Shown here: piece after piece, positions 7,916 through 15,801 of the stretch
How positions within the stretch are numbered: position 1 is the first letter of the stretch
Layout: each line of letters starts with the position of its first letter
Made by a program: the position numbers and the translations under genes
Notes under the pieces: model-generated
Told to the model about the DNA's origin: nothing
The model's input: only the letters and a program-made list of their open reading frames with translations
The model's database searches: none
DNA from: CAYVQZ01 sp964453435
Lineage (GTDB): Bacteria > Abyssobacteria > SURF-5
Length of the DNA: 64,000 bases
Assembly (NCBI GenBank): GCA_964453435.1
Contig: CAYVQZ010000004.1
Span: 1 to 64,000 of the forward strand
Reading direction: 5' to 3'

Positions 7916-9244
7916 TTATGGTACCAGCAATGAATCGGAGGGCAAGTGGTGATTTATGATTTGAAGTTTTTCATCTATTCCAGGAACGTGTATTCCTTCG
8001 CGTTCCAGTTCCGACACTTTTTTTTGTGCTGCGTATCTGAGTACCTCCAACCCCCCTTCCTCATGCTGAATGGTTTTTAACACGACCGTGATATCATCTA
8101 TGTCAGCGGACAGTATGGTTGGTACAATATCTTTCTTTGGGATTCTCTGCAATTCCAACACTAACAGATTGGAATAAACCTCTCTTCCTTTTTCGTAGAA
8201 GGATTCAGCTTTATTGTAAGCAGCTTTTCCCTCAGGCGAAAGGTTGGCTGCAGCACGCATTTCTTTTATGAGAACTTCCCTCATCTCTCCGAGAACCTCT
8301 CGTTGCTCATCCAACCCTTTGCCGCAAAGTTTGCAGGCATTTAACAATTCATCCACCTTGGTTTGGATTTCATGGGTTTCTTCAAATGTCATTTCCTTTG
8401 GCATTTCGCTTATGCTTACCACAAACTGCGACACTTTCATTTCAACATCAACAGCTTCAAAAATATCTTCAAGTACGGCTTCGTCTATTTCTTCTTGAGT
8501 TACTAATCTCGATGAAGGAGGAAATAGAGGATTCTGGAAACGACGTCTCAGATGTCTTTCTCGCCAACCCGGGTTATCGCTCCACACCAACGTTTTTTCT
8601 GGGTTGGCACTGACCTTTTCAGATGGAAACCATTGCGGAAATTGAATCTGAAGGTCTTTGATGAAGGAATCAGCCCATTCCGAATTGGCCAGGTTTTGCC
8701 CCCACTCCTCACCGGCTGCTGCTGCCTCTCGCATAATTACAGGGGTGAGAGTAGTAAGCTTCTTTCCGACAGGTGTATTGTAAAACTGATTTATCTTGGC
8801 AATCTCTTCGTAGGAAAAATGTTTTGCCAAAACCGGCAAAAGCAAATCCTCAATAATCGAGTACGGCATGAACTCGCGTGTCTTTTCTAAACAAAAAATT
8901 CGGAGTCGTTCCCTTTCTCTTTCGGTTAATTCTCTCTGTAACATTAGTTGCATATCCTTATCTAATGATAAAGCCATATAGCCGGAAATCTCTAAATAAA
9001 TCTCTTCGACATACTCCGCAGTGAATAGATTTCTTATCAAATTGCGTATTTTTTCCACTTGGGATGATGGAATATTCAGGCCAGATTTTTGTGCCGGTGA
9101 GTGTTCCGATTCCGCCGATTCACCTTCATTTCCAGACTGCTGAAATTGCGGGAAAGTTGCTGTTGGTCTCAGGCAAAATGTAATTACCAAAATTGAAAAT
9201 AAGATGAGGGTTTTGAATAGGACTAGGCTGCGATTTCTCCTCAT
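7916..9244 (-). CDS. DUF2059-type exported protein
   Basis: 442 residues from the ATG at 9244 (GGAGGAG upstream). Residues 8-30 form a signal peptide or anchor. A DUF2059-like segment (EEIAKINQFYNTPVGKKLTTL at about 135-165) follows; it is typically periplasmic and of unknown role. A long, charged, helical C-terminal half (about 220-440) with a CKLCGKG knuckle has no obvious match. The gene is monocistronic behind a good promoter (9310-9337) and is divergent from the gene at 9569. Confidence 0.75.
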   Translation of the reverse strand: MRRNRSLVLFKTLILFSILVITFCLRPTATFPQFQQSGNEGESAESEHSPAQKSGLNIPSSQVEKIRNLIRNLFTAEYVEEIYLEISGYMALSLDKDMQLMLQRELTERERERLRIFCLEKTREFMPYSIIEDLLLPVLAKHFSYEEIAKINQFYNTPVGKKLTTLTPVIMREAAAAGEEWGQNLANSEWADSFIKDLQIQFPQWFPSEKVSANPEKTLVWSDNPGWRERHLRRRFQNPLFPPSSRLVTQEEIDEAVLEDIFEAVDVEMKVSQFVVSISEMPKEMTFEETHEIQTKVDELLNACKLCGKGLDEQREVLGEMREVLIKEMRAAANLSPEGKAAYNKAESFYEKGREVYSNLLVLELQRIPKKDIVPTILSADIDDITVVLKTIQHEEGGLEVLRYAAQKKVSELEREGIHVPGIDEKLQIINHHLPSDSLLVP

Positions 9245-9309
9245 TGATGGATCACTCCTCCCGATTACTGAGATGGTATCCATTCTTTGTCCGGTTAAAT
9301 CAACTCCAT

Positions 9310-9337
9310 ACTATAAAAGGTGAAATGTAAATGTCAA
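9310..9337 (-). promoter_or_regulatory. Sigma70-type promoter for the DUF2059 gene
   Basis: Minus strand: TTGACA (9332-9337), 16-nt spacer, TATAGT (9310-9315). It lies about 65 nt upstream of the chosen start. Confidence 0.75.
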
Positions 9338-9568
9338 GTGAAAAGCTATCGTGAAAATGGACAAAATATATCCAAAACATACGGAATTAAAGCAGTTGAC
9401 AATATGCCAGCTTTTTGATAAAAAAATAACTAGAAATAATTTAAATTTGCATTAATAATAAAACCGAAAAATATTATCGAAGGTGCGCTGTTTGAGAGTT
9501 TCCTCTTGCCTAATAATAGTGGTGCTGTTCCAAGTTTGAGATATTGATCAGAAATAAGGAGGCAAAGA

Positions 9569-10420
9569 ATGTCAAACCAACTTCGTATTGATAGACATTT
9601 TCTCATAGCCGTAATGGGAGTCGGCTCGTCTGCTTTAACCGGGGTTGTTCTTGGGCTGATCGAGGCCTGGACAGGATTTGCCCTTTATTCCCTAATGTTC
9701 TGGTTTATAATTCCCGTGGGAGCAATTTTGGCCGGTTTTGCAGCTGCAAGCGGTTATTTCTTGGGAGCAAAGCTGTTCCATCAGAAACCCGCGGGTGGTG
9801 TTGCACTTAACATGATTTTTGCTTCTGTCAGTGCATATTTATTAGTTCACTATATTCCTTACTATTTGTTGGAGATCGATGGTGTCAGAGTTAAGGACGG
9901 CCTCTCATTCTGGAGTTACCTGGATTTATATATTCGCAATACATCGCTTTCGTTTAGAGGAAAGGTATCAACCGGAGAACTCGGCTCAATGTGGGGATAT
10001 ATATACGCAGTAATTCAGCTTATTGGTTTTTCGCTTGGTGGTTTTGCGGTTTTTGCCATTCTTCTCGACTCTCCATACTGCGAAAAGTGCTCAAAATACC
10101 TTAACAAGACCAGTACTCAGGATCGTTACACAAGGGAAGGCGAGGTCCTTTTTAAACAGGTGAATACATTTGCAGATATGTTGAACAGAAAAAGGTATCT
10201 TGAGGCTCTAGAATTTCATTCTCTCAATATGGGAAGCGCTGAACGTTCTAACCATCACTTGAGAACACGAATTACTACACACAATTGCAAAACCTGCGGG
10301 ATTAATCATCTCAATTTTATTGTTTCTCGTTTAGAAAAAGGTGATTGGAAAGACGTTGAAGAAACTAGGATGCGAGTATGGTTTGGCGAAAACATAGCTG
10401 TTGGTAGCCAGAAAGATTGA
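9569..10420 (+). CDS. Hypothetical polytopic membrane protein with a C-terminal CxxC...CxxC domain
   Basis: 283 residues, ATG with AAGGAGG upstream. Four predicted membrane helices (about 12-33, 39-65, 79-99 and 148-170) are followed by a soluble domain that opens with CEKC (about 176-179) and contains CKTC near residue 250, a probable zinc-ribbon split by a helical insert. No close family is recognised. AT-rich, like other accessory genes nearby, and alone in its transcription unit. Confidence 0.75.
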   Translation: MSNQLRIDRHFLIAVMGVGSSALTGVVLGLIEAWTGFALYSLMFWFIIPVGAILAGFAAASGYFLGAKLFHQKPAGGVALNMIFASVSAYLLVHYIPYYLLEIDGVRVKDGLSFWSYLDLYIRNTSLSFRGKVSTGELGSMWGYIYAVIQLIGFSLGGFAVFAILLDSPYCEKCSKYLNKTSTQDRYTREGEVLFKQVNTFADMLNRKRYLEALEFHSLNMGSAERSNHHLRTRITTHNCKTCGINHLNFIVSRLEKGDWKDVEETRMRVWFGENIAVGSQKD

Positions 10421-10457
10421 TGTCTCTAAAAACATTCAGATATCATTTATCAAGGAA

Positions 10458-10638
10458 CCAACCAACCAACCAATAGAGGCGGCTTGTCAAGAGAAAACAC
10501 TTCTCCTGTTTCCCCCAGCAGGGGGCTTTCCTTGTGTTGCAAGCTTGCCGACCACCCGCCGAGCACCGTCCGTTTTTTACTGACTCGCTGTTTTCGCTGT
10601 CGTTCTCAGAGGTTTTCTCTGCACCAACCAACCAACCA
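10458..10638. repeat. Pair of ACCA tandem tracts bounding a 148-bp segment
   Basis: Four units of ACCA-type repeat at 10458-10474 and a matching tract at 10623-10638 bound a 148-bp segment with no gene. The second tract lies immediately upstream of the GxxExxY pseudogene ATG. Confidence 0.55.
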
Positions 10639-10639
10639 G

Positions 10640-11025
10640 ATGGCCACAGTTGCACACAGATTAAATCCGCTGACGGAGAAGGTCATTGGATGCGCGTATC
10701 GAGTAGGCAACACTTTGGGATGCGGTTTCCTTGAAAAGGTATATGAAAATGCGCTGTGAATTGAACTCAAAAAAAATCGGTCTTCTTGTGGAACAGCAAT
10801 TTCCAGTGTCTGTTTTATATAAATGGGCAGGTTGTCGGAGAATACGTGGCGGATCTTCTGGTCGAGAAAGAGGTACTCGTGGAGAGGAAGGCAGTCAAAG
10901 CTTTCGATGATGTGCATTTCGCACAATGCATGAACTACTTGAAAGCGACAGGACTGCAAATATGTCTTCTGATCAATTTTGGAAATACCAGAGTCGAGGT
11001 CAAGCGTATCGCCGGACCAATTTAA
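10640..11025 (+). pseudogene. GxxExxY-family gene with three lesions
   Basis: The reading starts ATG at 10640 with LTEKVIGCAYRVGNTLGCGF, the diagnostic G-x2-E-x2-Y following (GFLEKVYENAL). It then meets a TGA (10757-10759) where Arg is expected, an extra A in an A8 run and an extra T in a T4 run. The frame recovers with NGQVVGEYVADLLVEKE and ends at 11025 with IAGPI. With the lesions undone it would be a full-length protein of about 127 residues. Two of the lesions are in homopolymers, so assembly error is possible. Confidence 0.75.
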
Positions 11026-11100
11026 TTTTCATCTGTGTGCATCTGTGGTTTCAAAAATCTTTTGGGTTTTCAGACTGGTAGGTGCACTCGCTGATGAAGC

Positions 11101-11286
11101 GTTGTTGTTGAAATCAAGGCCGTAGCTTCTCTCGAACCGATTCATGAGGCCCAGGTTCTGACGTATCTGAAGCTGGGGGAATGGCAGGTTGGCCTGCTGA
11201 TGAATTTCAATGTGGTCGTGTTGCAAGACGGCATTCGTCGAATCGTCAACAACTTTTCACAAGACTCCGCGTCCTCCGCGCGGTGA
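11101..11286 (+). pseudogene. GxxExxY-family C-terminal fragment (copy 1)
   Basis: The frame VVVEIKAVASLEPIHEAQVL to the TGA at 11284-11286 is the C-terminal half of a GxxExxY protein, different from the one upstream. No 5' half is present. About 240 bp around it (11040-11287) recurs at 14198-14444. Confidence 0.7.
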
Positions 11287-11309
11287 GGAAAAAGAAGGGC
11301 GAGACGTTG

Positions 11310-11318
11310 TGCTATAAT
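11310..11318 (+). promoter_or_regulatory. Extended -10 element upstream of the MNT/HEPN pair
   Basis: TGCTATAAT fits the extended -10 form (TGn + TATAAT) with no clear -35. It lies about 80 nt before the MNT start codon. Confidence 0.5.
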
Positions 11319-11400
11319 GAATCCGGTCGCCCGAGCCCGAACGCATATGCGCCACAACTCTTCAGAGAATCTTAATTTGTCGGAAGGAGATGTTTGAGAG

Positions 11401-11736
11401 ATGAGCGAGCGTAAACTTCCCGAATCTGTTCGGTTAGCTCTCGAGGAGTTCAAAAAGGTTCTTAGCGACCTTTACGGTGACCGGTTTCGAGGCATCTACC
11501 TGTACGGTTCTTACGCTCGTGGGTCCGCCGATCAGGACTCCGATGTGGATGTAGTCGTAATTCTCTCGGGGGAAGTCAATCCATACCGCGAAATTGACCG
11601 CTTCAGCGAGGCGCTGTCGGATATCTGCCTCCGACACGATGTTCTGATTGCCGCCTACCCTGTTCCGGAAGCATGGCTGCGCGAACGGAAGTCCTCTCTC
11701 TTCGAAAATATCCGCCGCGAGGGAATCCTCCTATGA
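11401..11736 (+). CDS. MNT-type minimal nucleotidyltransferase antitoxin
   Basis: 111 residues. The nucleotidyltransferase signature GSYARGSADQDSDVD (residues 36-50) gives the metal-binding Asp48 and Asp50, with Asp79 (RHDVLI) as the likely third acid. In HEPN/MNT modules this protein AMPylates or otherwise neutralises the HEPN RNase. It overlaps the HEPN gene by 4 nt (ATGA at 11733-11736). Complete for the family. Confidence 0.9.
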   Translation: MSERKLPESVRLALEEFKKVLSDLYGDRFRGIYLYGSYARGSADQDSDVDVVVILSGEVNPYREIDRFSEALSDICLRHDVLIAAYPVPEAWLRERKSSLFENIRREGILL

Positions 11737-12128
11737 CGCTCTCGGACGAACTGCGGGGAATGCTTGAAAAGGCGAGACGCTATGTGAACTCGGCCGAGAC
11801 TCTGCAACGTGAAAAGGATTATGATTCCGCCGTCTCCCGCCTTTACTATGCGATGTTTTATTGTGCCGAAGCCTTACTTCTCTCCAAAGGTCTCACCTTT
11901 TCCAGCCATCGAGCCGTAATCTCTGCATTTGCCCAGCATTTTATTAAGACTAATATCCTGCCGAAGGAATTCCATCAGTGGCTCCACGAAGCCTTCGAAA
12001 AGAGACAGATCAGCGACTATGATTTCGGGGCTCCTGCCTCTGACCCGGATGCAGAGGGTCTCAGGACAAAAGCGAAAACGTTTATTGCCCGAACCGAAGA
12101 GCTGTTAAGACAAGAAAAAGCCCTCTGA
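11733..12128 (+). CDS. HEPN domain protein (toxin of HEPN/MNT pair)
   Basis: 131 residues from the ATG at 11733. The helical core (SRLYYAMFYCAEALLLSKGL and SSHRAVISAFAQHF) is typical of HEPN domain proteins of PF05168. A strict R-x4-6-H RNase motif is not obvious: RAVISAFAQH has eight residues between R and H, so catalytic competence is uncertain. Translationally coupled to the MNT gene. It ends 43 nt before the first yifB tail copy. Confidence 0.88.
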   Translation: MTLSDELRGMLEKARRYVNSAETLQREKDYDSAVSRLYYAMFYCAEALLLSKGLTFSSHRAVISAFAQHFIKTNILPKEFHQWLHEAFEKRQISDYDFGAPASDPDAEGLRTKAKTFIARTEELLRQEKAL

Positions 12129-12171
12129 TATCGACTCCAGCGCCCCGGGCGTTCAGCCTCGGGACGAACTT

Positions 12172-12301
12172 GCGCGCCTACGACCGCATCCTGAAAGTCG
12201 CCCGCACCATCGCCGACCTGGCGGAATCGGAGATCATCCGGGCGGAACACATTTCGGAGGCGATCCAGTATCGCTCGTTCGACAGGGGGCTGTGGAGATA
12301 G
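12172..12301 (+). pseudogene. Detached yifB 3'-end copy 1
   Basis: The frame RAYDRILKVARTIADLAESE to FDRGLWR and TAG repeats the last 43 codons of yifB (6041-6170). DNA identity is almost complete for about 95 nt, then falls in the last 35 nt while the protein stays the same. It has no start and no ATPase domain. It sits between the HEPN gene and the IVP gene. Confidence 0.9.
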
Positions 12302-12346
12302 GTTGTCCAAAGTCCAAAGTCAATTTTCGAATTGAGGAGAAGACGG

Positions 12347-12736
12347 ATGGCAAGAATATCGAAATTTGAAGATATCGAGGCATGGCAAAAGGCACGTGAG
12401 CTGACCAAAGAAATATATGCTGTGTCCGATCAGGGACGGTTTGGAAAGGATTATGGACTGCGGGATCAAATTCGCCGAGCATCCGTTTCTATAATGTCAA
12501 ATGTCGCAGAAGGATTCGAGCGTGGCGGCGATAGGGAATTCAGTCAGTTTCTTGCTCAAGCGAAGGGCTCTGCAGGGGAAGTGCGTGCCCAACTGTATGT
12601 TGCTCTCGACCAAGGATATCTCGACAAGTCGGTATTTGATCATCTAAACAATTTGACCATACAAATTGGGCGAATGCTGTCGGGACTGATGAAATATCTT
12701 CAGAATTCACAATTTAAAGGTAGTAAATACAAGTAA
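12347..12736 (+). CDS. Four-helix bundle protein (IVP/S23-like)
   Basis: 129 residues from the ATG at 12347 (GAGGAGAAG upstream). MARISKFEDIEAWQKARELT and the central RRASVSIMSNVAEGFERG are the marks of the TIGR02436 four-helix bundle family, first known from intervening sequences in 23S rRNA genes but often found alone. There is no rRNA here. It lies between two yifB tail copies, and its first 59 bases recur at 14094. GTCCAAAGTCC-type repeats flank it on both sides. Confidence 0.9.
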   Translation: MARISKFEDIEAWQKARELTKEIYAVSDQGRFGKDYGLRDQIRRASVSIMSNVAEGFERGGDREFSQFLAQAKGSAGEVRAQLYVALDQGYLDKSVFDHLNNLTIQIGRMLSGLMKYLQNSQFKGSKYK

Positions 12737-12790
12737 CTTGTCTCATCACGGACTTTGGACATTGGATTTTAGACATTGGACTTCTTTCGA

Positions 12791-12823
12791 TACAGGAGTT
12801 TTGATAGAGGATTGTGGAGATGA
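12791..12823 (+). pseudogene. Detached yifB 3'-end copy 2 (33 nt)
   Basis: The last ten codons of yifB, encoding YRSFDRGLWR, plus a TGA stop. It differs from the true end by only a few bases. Its stop overlaps the start of the Fic gene. Confidence 0.75.
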
Positions 12824-13878
12824 TGACCTTCCGACAGTTTTCTAGACTGAAGACCATACCCGCGACCACCGCTTGGTACCTGGCCGATCTGGGAGAAGCC
12901 CGCGGCAAACAGGAACTGTTTACACGGCAGTCTCCACAAAGGCTTAGGGCGCTGCGGGAGCATGCCCTGATCGAGAGCGCTGTTTCATCAAACCGCATCG
13001 AGGGCGTGACCATCGACCAGGCGCGCATCGCAACGGTTATGTTCGGCAGGCCGACGCTTCGCGACCGGAACGAGGAAGAAGTGCGCGGCTATCGCGATGC
13101 TCTGAAACTCATTCACGAGCAGGCTGCGAAGGTCTCCGTTTCAGAGGAGACAATACTGAGGCTGCATCGATTGATTCGCGGCGCCACCGCAGATGCAGGC
13201 GAGTACAGGAACAAACCTGGGGACATAATTGAGAAATATCCAAATGGCCGCCAGAGGATACGCTTTAAGACTGTCGCACATGCCAAAGTTGCGGCGTACA
13301 CGAGCGAGCTTGTCGAGTCATGGAACCGCTGCATTGCCGATCGCTGGGCGCATCCACTTGTTGCTCTTGCGGGCTTCGACCTCGATTTCCTGTGCATTCA
13401 TCCCTTTCGCGATGGCAACGGACGGGTTTCTCGCCTCTTACTTCTCTTGCAATGCTACCACTTGGGTTATGAGGTCGGCCGCTACATAAGCCTCGAGCGC
13501 CTGATCGAGCAGAATAAAGAACGCTATTATGAGACACTTGAGCAAAGTTCCCATAACTGGCATGAGAGCAAGCACGACGCGTGGCCTTATATAAATTATG
13601 TGCTTTATATTCTCAAAACCGCATATCGCGAATTCGAGGAACGCGTCGGCAAGATGGCTGCGCCGAGAGGGGCTAAGACAGAAATGGTCGTGGACGCCGT
13701 CAAGAGATTCCCCGGCGAATTCACGCTGGGCGCCTTGGAACGGACCTGCCCGGGCGTCAGCCGGGATATGGTTCGGCGGGTCCTCAAGCAGCTTCAAAAG
13801 AGTGGGTACGTCGAGTGTCTTGGCCGCGGGCCTGGCGCCGTTTGGCGGAGAAAGGGTAATACCACAAAGAAAGGGTAA
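12820..13878 (+). CDS. Fic family protein
   Basis: 352 residues. The catalytic loop HPFRDGNGR lies at about residues 194-202. An N-terminal SSNRIEG matches the inhibitory (S/T)xxxE(G/N) motif, so this is a class II Fic protein that is self-inhibited. A winged-helix DNA-binding domain follows at about 285-345 (FTLGALERTC...SRDMVRRVLKQL), as in many Fic proteins of this size. Fic enzymes mostly AMPylate target proteins; the target cannot be inferred. The start ATG lies inside a yifB tail copy, and another follows 15 nt after the stop. Confidence 0.92.
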   Translation: MMTFRQFSRLKTIPATTAWYLADLGEARGKQELFTRQSPQRLRALREHALIESAVSSNRIEGVTIDQARIATVMFGRPTLRDRNEEEVRGYRDALKLIHEQAAKVSVSEETILRLHRLIRGATADAGEYRNKPGDIIEKYPNGRQRIRFKTVAHAKVAAYTSELVESWNRCIADRWAHPLVALAGFDLDFLCIHPFRDGNGRVSRLLLLLQCYHLGYEVGRYISLERLIEQNKERYYETLEQSSHNWHESKHDAWPYINYVLYILKTAYREFEERVGKMAAPRGAKTEMVVDAVKRFPGEFTLGALERTCPGVSRDMVRRVLKQLQKSGYVECLGRGPGAVWRRKGNTTKKG

Positions 13879-13893
13879 TAATAAGGGTAATAT

Positions 13894-14034
13894 GGCATCT
13901 CGGCGCGCGCCTACGACCGAATCCTGAAAGTCGCCCGCACGATTGCCGATTTGGCCGAAAGCGAGACAATTCGCGCGGAGCATATCAGCGAAGCTATCCA
14001 GTATCGCTCATTCGATAGAGGGTTGTGGAGATAG
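13894..14034 (+). pseudogene. Detached yifB 3'-end copy 3
   Basis: The frame ISARAYDRILKVARTIADLAES to FDRGLWR and TAG. The first ~55 nt match the host yifB end; the remaining ~85 nt differ at many third codon positions while encoding almost the same residues. This is what a crossover between the host gene and a relative's yifB would leave. Confidence 0.9.
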
Positions 14035-14093
14035 GTTGTCCAAAGTCCAAGGGCCAAAGGCCAAAGTCAATTTTCGAATTGAGGAGAAGACGG

Positions 14094-14152
14094 ATGGCAA
14101 GAATATCGAAATTTGAAGATATCGAGGCATGGCAAAAGGCACGCGAGCTGAC
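14094..14152 (+). pseudogene. IVP four-helix-bundle 5' fragment
   Basis: It repeats the RBS and the first ~19 codons of the IVP gene at 12347 (MARISKFEDIEAW), then the homology breaks. As in the intact copy it follows a yifB tail and a GTCCAAAGTCC-type repeat. Confidence 0.85.
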
Positions 14153-14160
14153 AAATGGAA

Positions 14161-14203
14161 ACAGATGCCCACAGCGCGGCTACGCCGCGCTGTGGGCATC
14201 TGT
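14161..14203. repeat. Perfect 20-bp inverted repeat with TAC loop
   Basis: ACAGATGCCCACAGCGCGGC and its exact complement are separated by 3 nt. It sits at the joint between the IVP fragment and the second GxxExxY fragment. No T-run follows, so it is not a standard terminator. Confidence 0.8.
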
Positions 14204-14257
14204 GGTTTCAAAAATCTTTTGGGTTTTCAGACTGGTAGGCGCACTCGCTGATGAAGC

Positions 14258-14443
14258 GTTGTTGTTGAAATCAAAGCTGTTGCCAAACTCGAACCGATTC
14301 ATGAGGCCCAGGTTCTGACGTATCTGAAACTGGGAAAATGGCAGGTTGGTCTGCTGATGAATTTCAATGTGGTCGTGTTGCAAGACGGCATTCGTCGAAT
14401 CGTCAACAACTTTTCACAAGACTCCGCGTCCTCCGCGCGGTGA
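14258..14443 (+). pseudogene. GxxExxY-family C-terminal fragment (copy 2)
   Basis: VVVEIKAVAKLEPIHEAQVL to the TGA at 14441-14443. It is nearly identical to copy 1 at 11101-11286, including about 60 nt upstream that is non-coding in both. Confidence 0.7.
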
Positions 14444-14596
14444 GAAAAAAATCGTTGCCCGATGCCAAAGGCAAAAGGGTCCGTTAATATCAATTAATTG
14501 CATACTATAAAAGCCGGGATGCTGCGGGCCGGCAATGGATTTCGGACGTATTCACCAGTGAGCGCAGGAAATGCGCGGCGCGGGAGATATTGCGGG

Positions 14597-14962
14597 TTAC
14601 CAGACCTCTTTCTTCAACTGGGAAAGGACTCTCAGGAATCGGAGCCAGTCGAGCAGGCGGACTTTGTGAATGGAAAGACCGACAACGCGGGAGGAGCCTT
14701 CACCCTGGGCTGGCAGGATCCATCTGACCCGCGCCCGGATTCGAATGGGGCCGACATACTTGGTCTTCAGTTCGATGTCGGCCGTGGAGCCTTTCTTCAA
14801 GTTGCAGGAGGTCCTTGCGCACAGCCCCCTGAGCCCGAGGTTCTCGACCTTTGCGTCGTCCTCCACGTTGCCGCCCGCGGAGATGCGCGCGGAGAAAAAC
14901 GGCGGGCACTGGTATCGTTCGGAATTTCTGTGCGGACCTTTTCCGGGTTCAAACTTGAGCAT
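14597..14962 (-). CDS. PilZ-like domain protein
   Basis: 121 residues, ATG with GGAG about 10 nt upstream. The pattern of short strands (VENLGLRGLCARTSC, then IELKTKYVGPIRIRARVRWI, then SRVVGLSI) fits a PilZ beta-barrel, a c-di-GMP-binding module. The second motif (D/NxSxxG) is degenerate (NLGLRG) and the RxxxR motif is not clear, so binding of c-di-GMP is doubtful. It stands alone on the minus strand next to the accessory cluster. Confidence 0.6.
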   Translation of the reverse strand: MLKFEPGKGPHRNSERYQCPPFFSARISAGGNVEDDAKVENLGLRGLCARTSCNLKKGSTADIELKTKYVGPIRIRARVRWILPAQGEGSSRVVGLSIHKVRLLDWLRFLRVLSQLKKEVW

Positions 14963-15183
14963 AGGCGGTCACTCCGGGGTAAAGGACATTACATCTCACA
15001 TGTACAAAAATACCATACCGGCACGCCGAAAAACAAGCTGCGGACCGAGGAGGCGGGAAAAGGGTTTGCGAGCGGCTGCATGCGAGTTAAAAGGGCGACC
15101 TGCCGCGATGTGGTGTTGCACAAGTGTCATTTCACACTGTAACGGACATGTCAGTGGGAACAAGAACGAAGCGGAGTCTCTGC

Positions 15184-15213
15184 TTGCTCGGGGGCTGGTT
15201 GTTCCGGTATAAT
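15184..15213 (+). promoter_or_regulatory. Possible promoter for the zinc-ribbon gene
   Basis: TTGCTC (15184-15189), 18-nt spacer, TATAAT (15208-15213), about 50 nt before the start codon. The rest of 14963-15262 shows nothing recognisable. Confidence 0.5.
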
Positions 15214-15262
15214 GGAGTCGGAAAATCCGAGGGAAAGCCCATACAGTAAAAGGATTCGACGC

Positions 15263-15445
15263 ATGCCGAAAAGTAAGGTTGTCTGCCCGTTGTGCGGTTC
15301 GCAGGTCACGAAGGACTCCTTCAAGGACCACTTCGAAGCGGAGAAATATGTGCTGGAGAGAATCGCCAAAGACCATCCGGACTGGAAGGAAGAGAACGGC
15401 GGATGTAAGAAGTGTTTAGAATACTACCTGGAACTCGGAAAATGA
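15263..15445 (+). CDS. Small zinc-ribbon protein
   Basis: 60 residues from the ATG at 15263, preferred to the longer frame from 15212 because AAAGGA lies upstream and the extension is low-complexity. Two pairs, CPLC (residues 8-11) and CKKC (about 50-53), frame a helical DSFKDHFEAEKYVLERIAKD segment. Probably a zinc-binding nucleic-acid or protein adaptor. Function unknown. Confidence 0.65.
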   Translation: MPKSKVVCPLCGSQVTKDSFKDHFEAEKYVLERIAKDHPDWKEENGGCKKCLEYYLELGK

Positions 15446-15516
15446 CGGTCACCGAAAAGTTTATACCTCCATACGGCGGTTGATTCTTTCGGTCCGCCGG
15501 ATTCCGAAAAAGCAGC

Positions 15517-15678
15517 ATGTCGAAACGCAAGCGCACAAAGAAGAAAAAGACCAAGCCGAGTCGCACCATCTCCGAATCCGCCAATCCCACGAGGTTTTTG
15601 ATTTTTCTCGCCATCGGCCTCGCCCTGTTCCTCGTGTTCATGTATTTCGTTGTCACGCGCAACGAGATGTTGCAGTAA
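15517..15678 (+). CDS. Small single-pass membrane protein (53 aa)
   Basis: MSKRKRTKKKKTKPSRTIS, then one helix (RFLIFLAIGLALFLVFMYFVV) and a short tail ending NEMLQ. The strongly basic N-terminus would stay in the cytoplasm. There is only a weak RBS. It lies between the zinc-ribbon and DUF2284 genes in the same direction. The composition is hard to explain as chance, but no homologue is recognised. Confidence 0.55.
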   Translation: MSKRKRTKKKKTKPSRTISESANPTRFLIFLAIGLALFLVFMYFVVTRNEMLQ

Positions 15679-15801
15679 GCAGAGGATACAGGTTCAGCCG
15701 CGGAATGATTACGGCCTTCATTTGACCGGCCAAAGTGTCAATGGTAGACTATGTCGCGACCGAATTGTATCGCGGCAGTTATTTGAGAGAGGATAATTCA
15801 G

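Noticed and set aside
12347..12736. IVP gene as a sign of a 23S rRNA gene with an intervening sequence
   Set aside because: No rRNA sequence flanks it on either side.
14498..15142. 214-codon plus-strand frame
   Set aside because: Antisense to the PilZ-like gene; low-complexity translation and no family.
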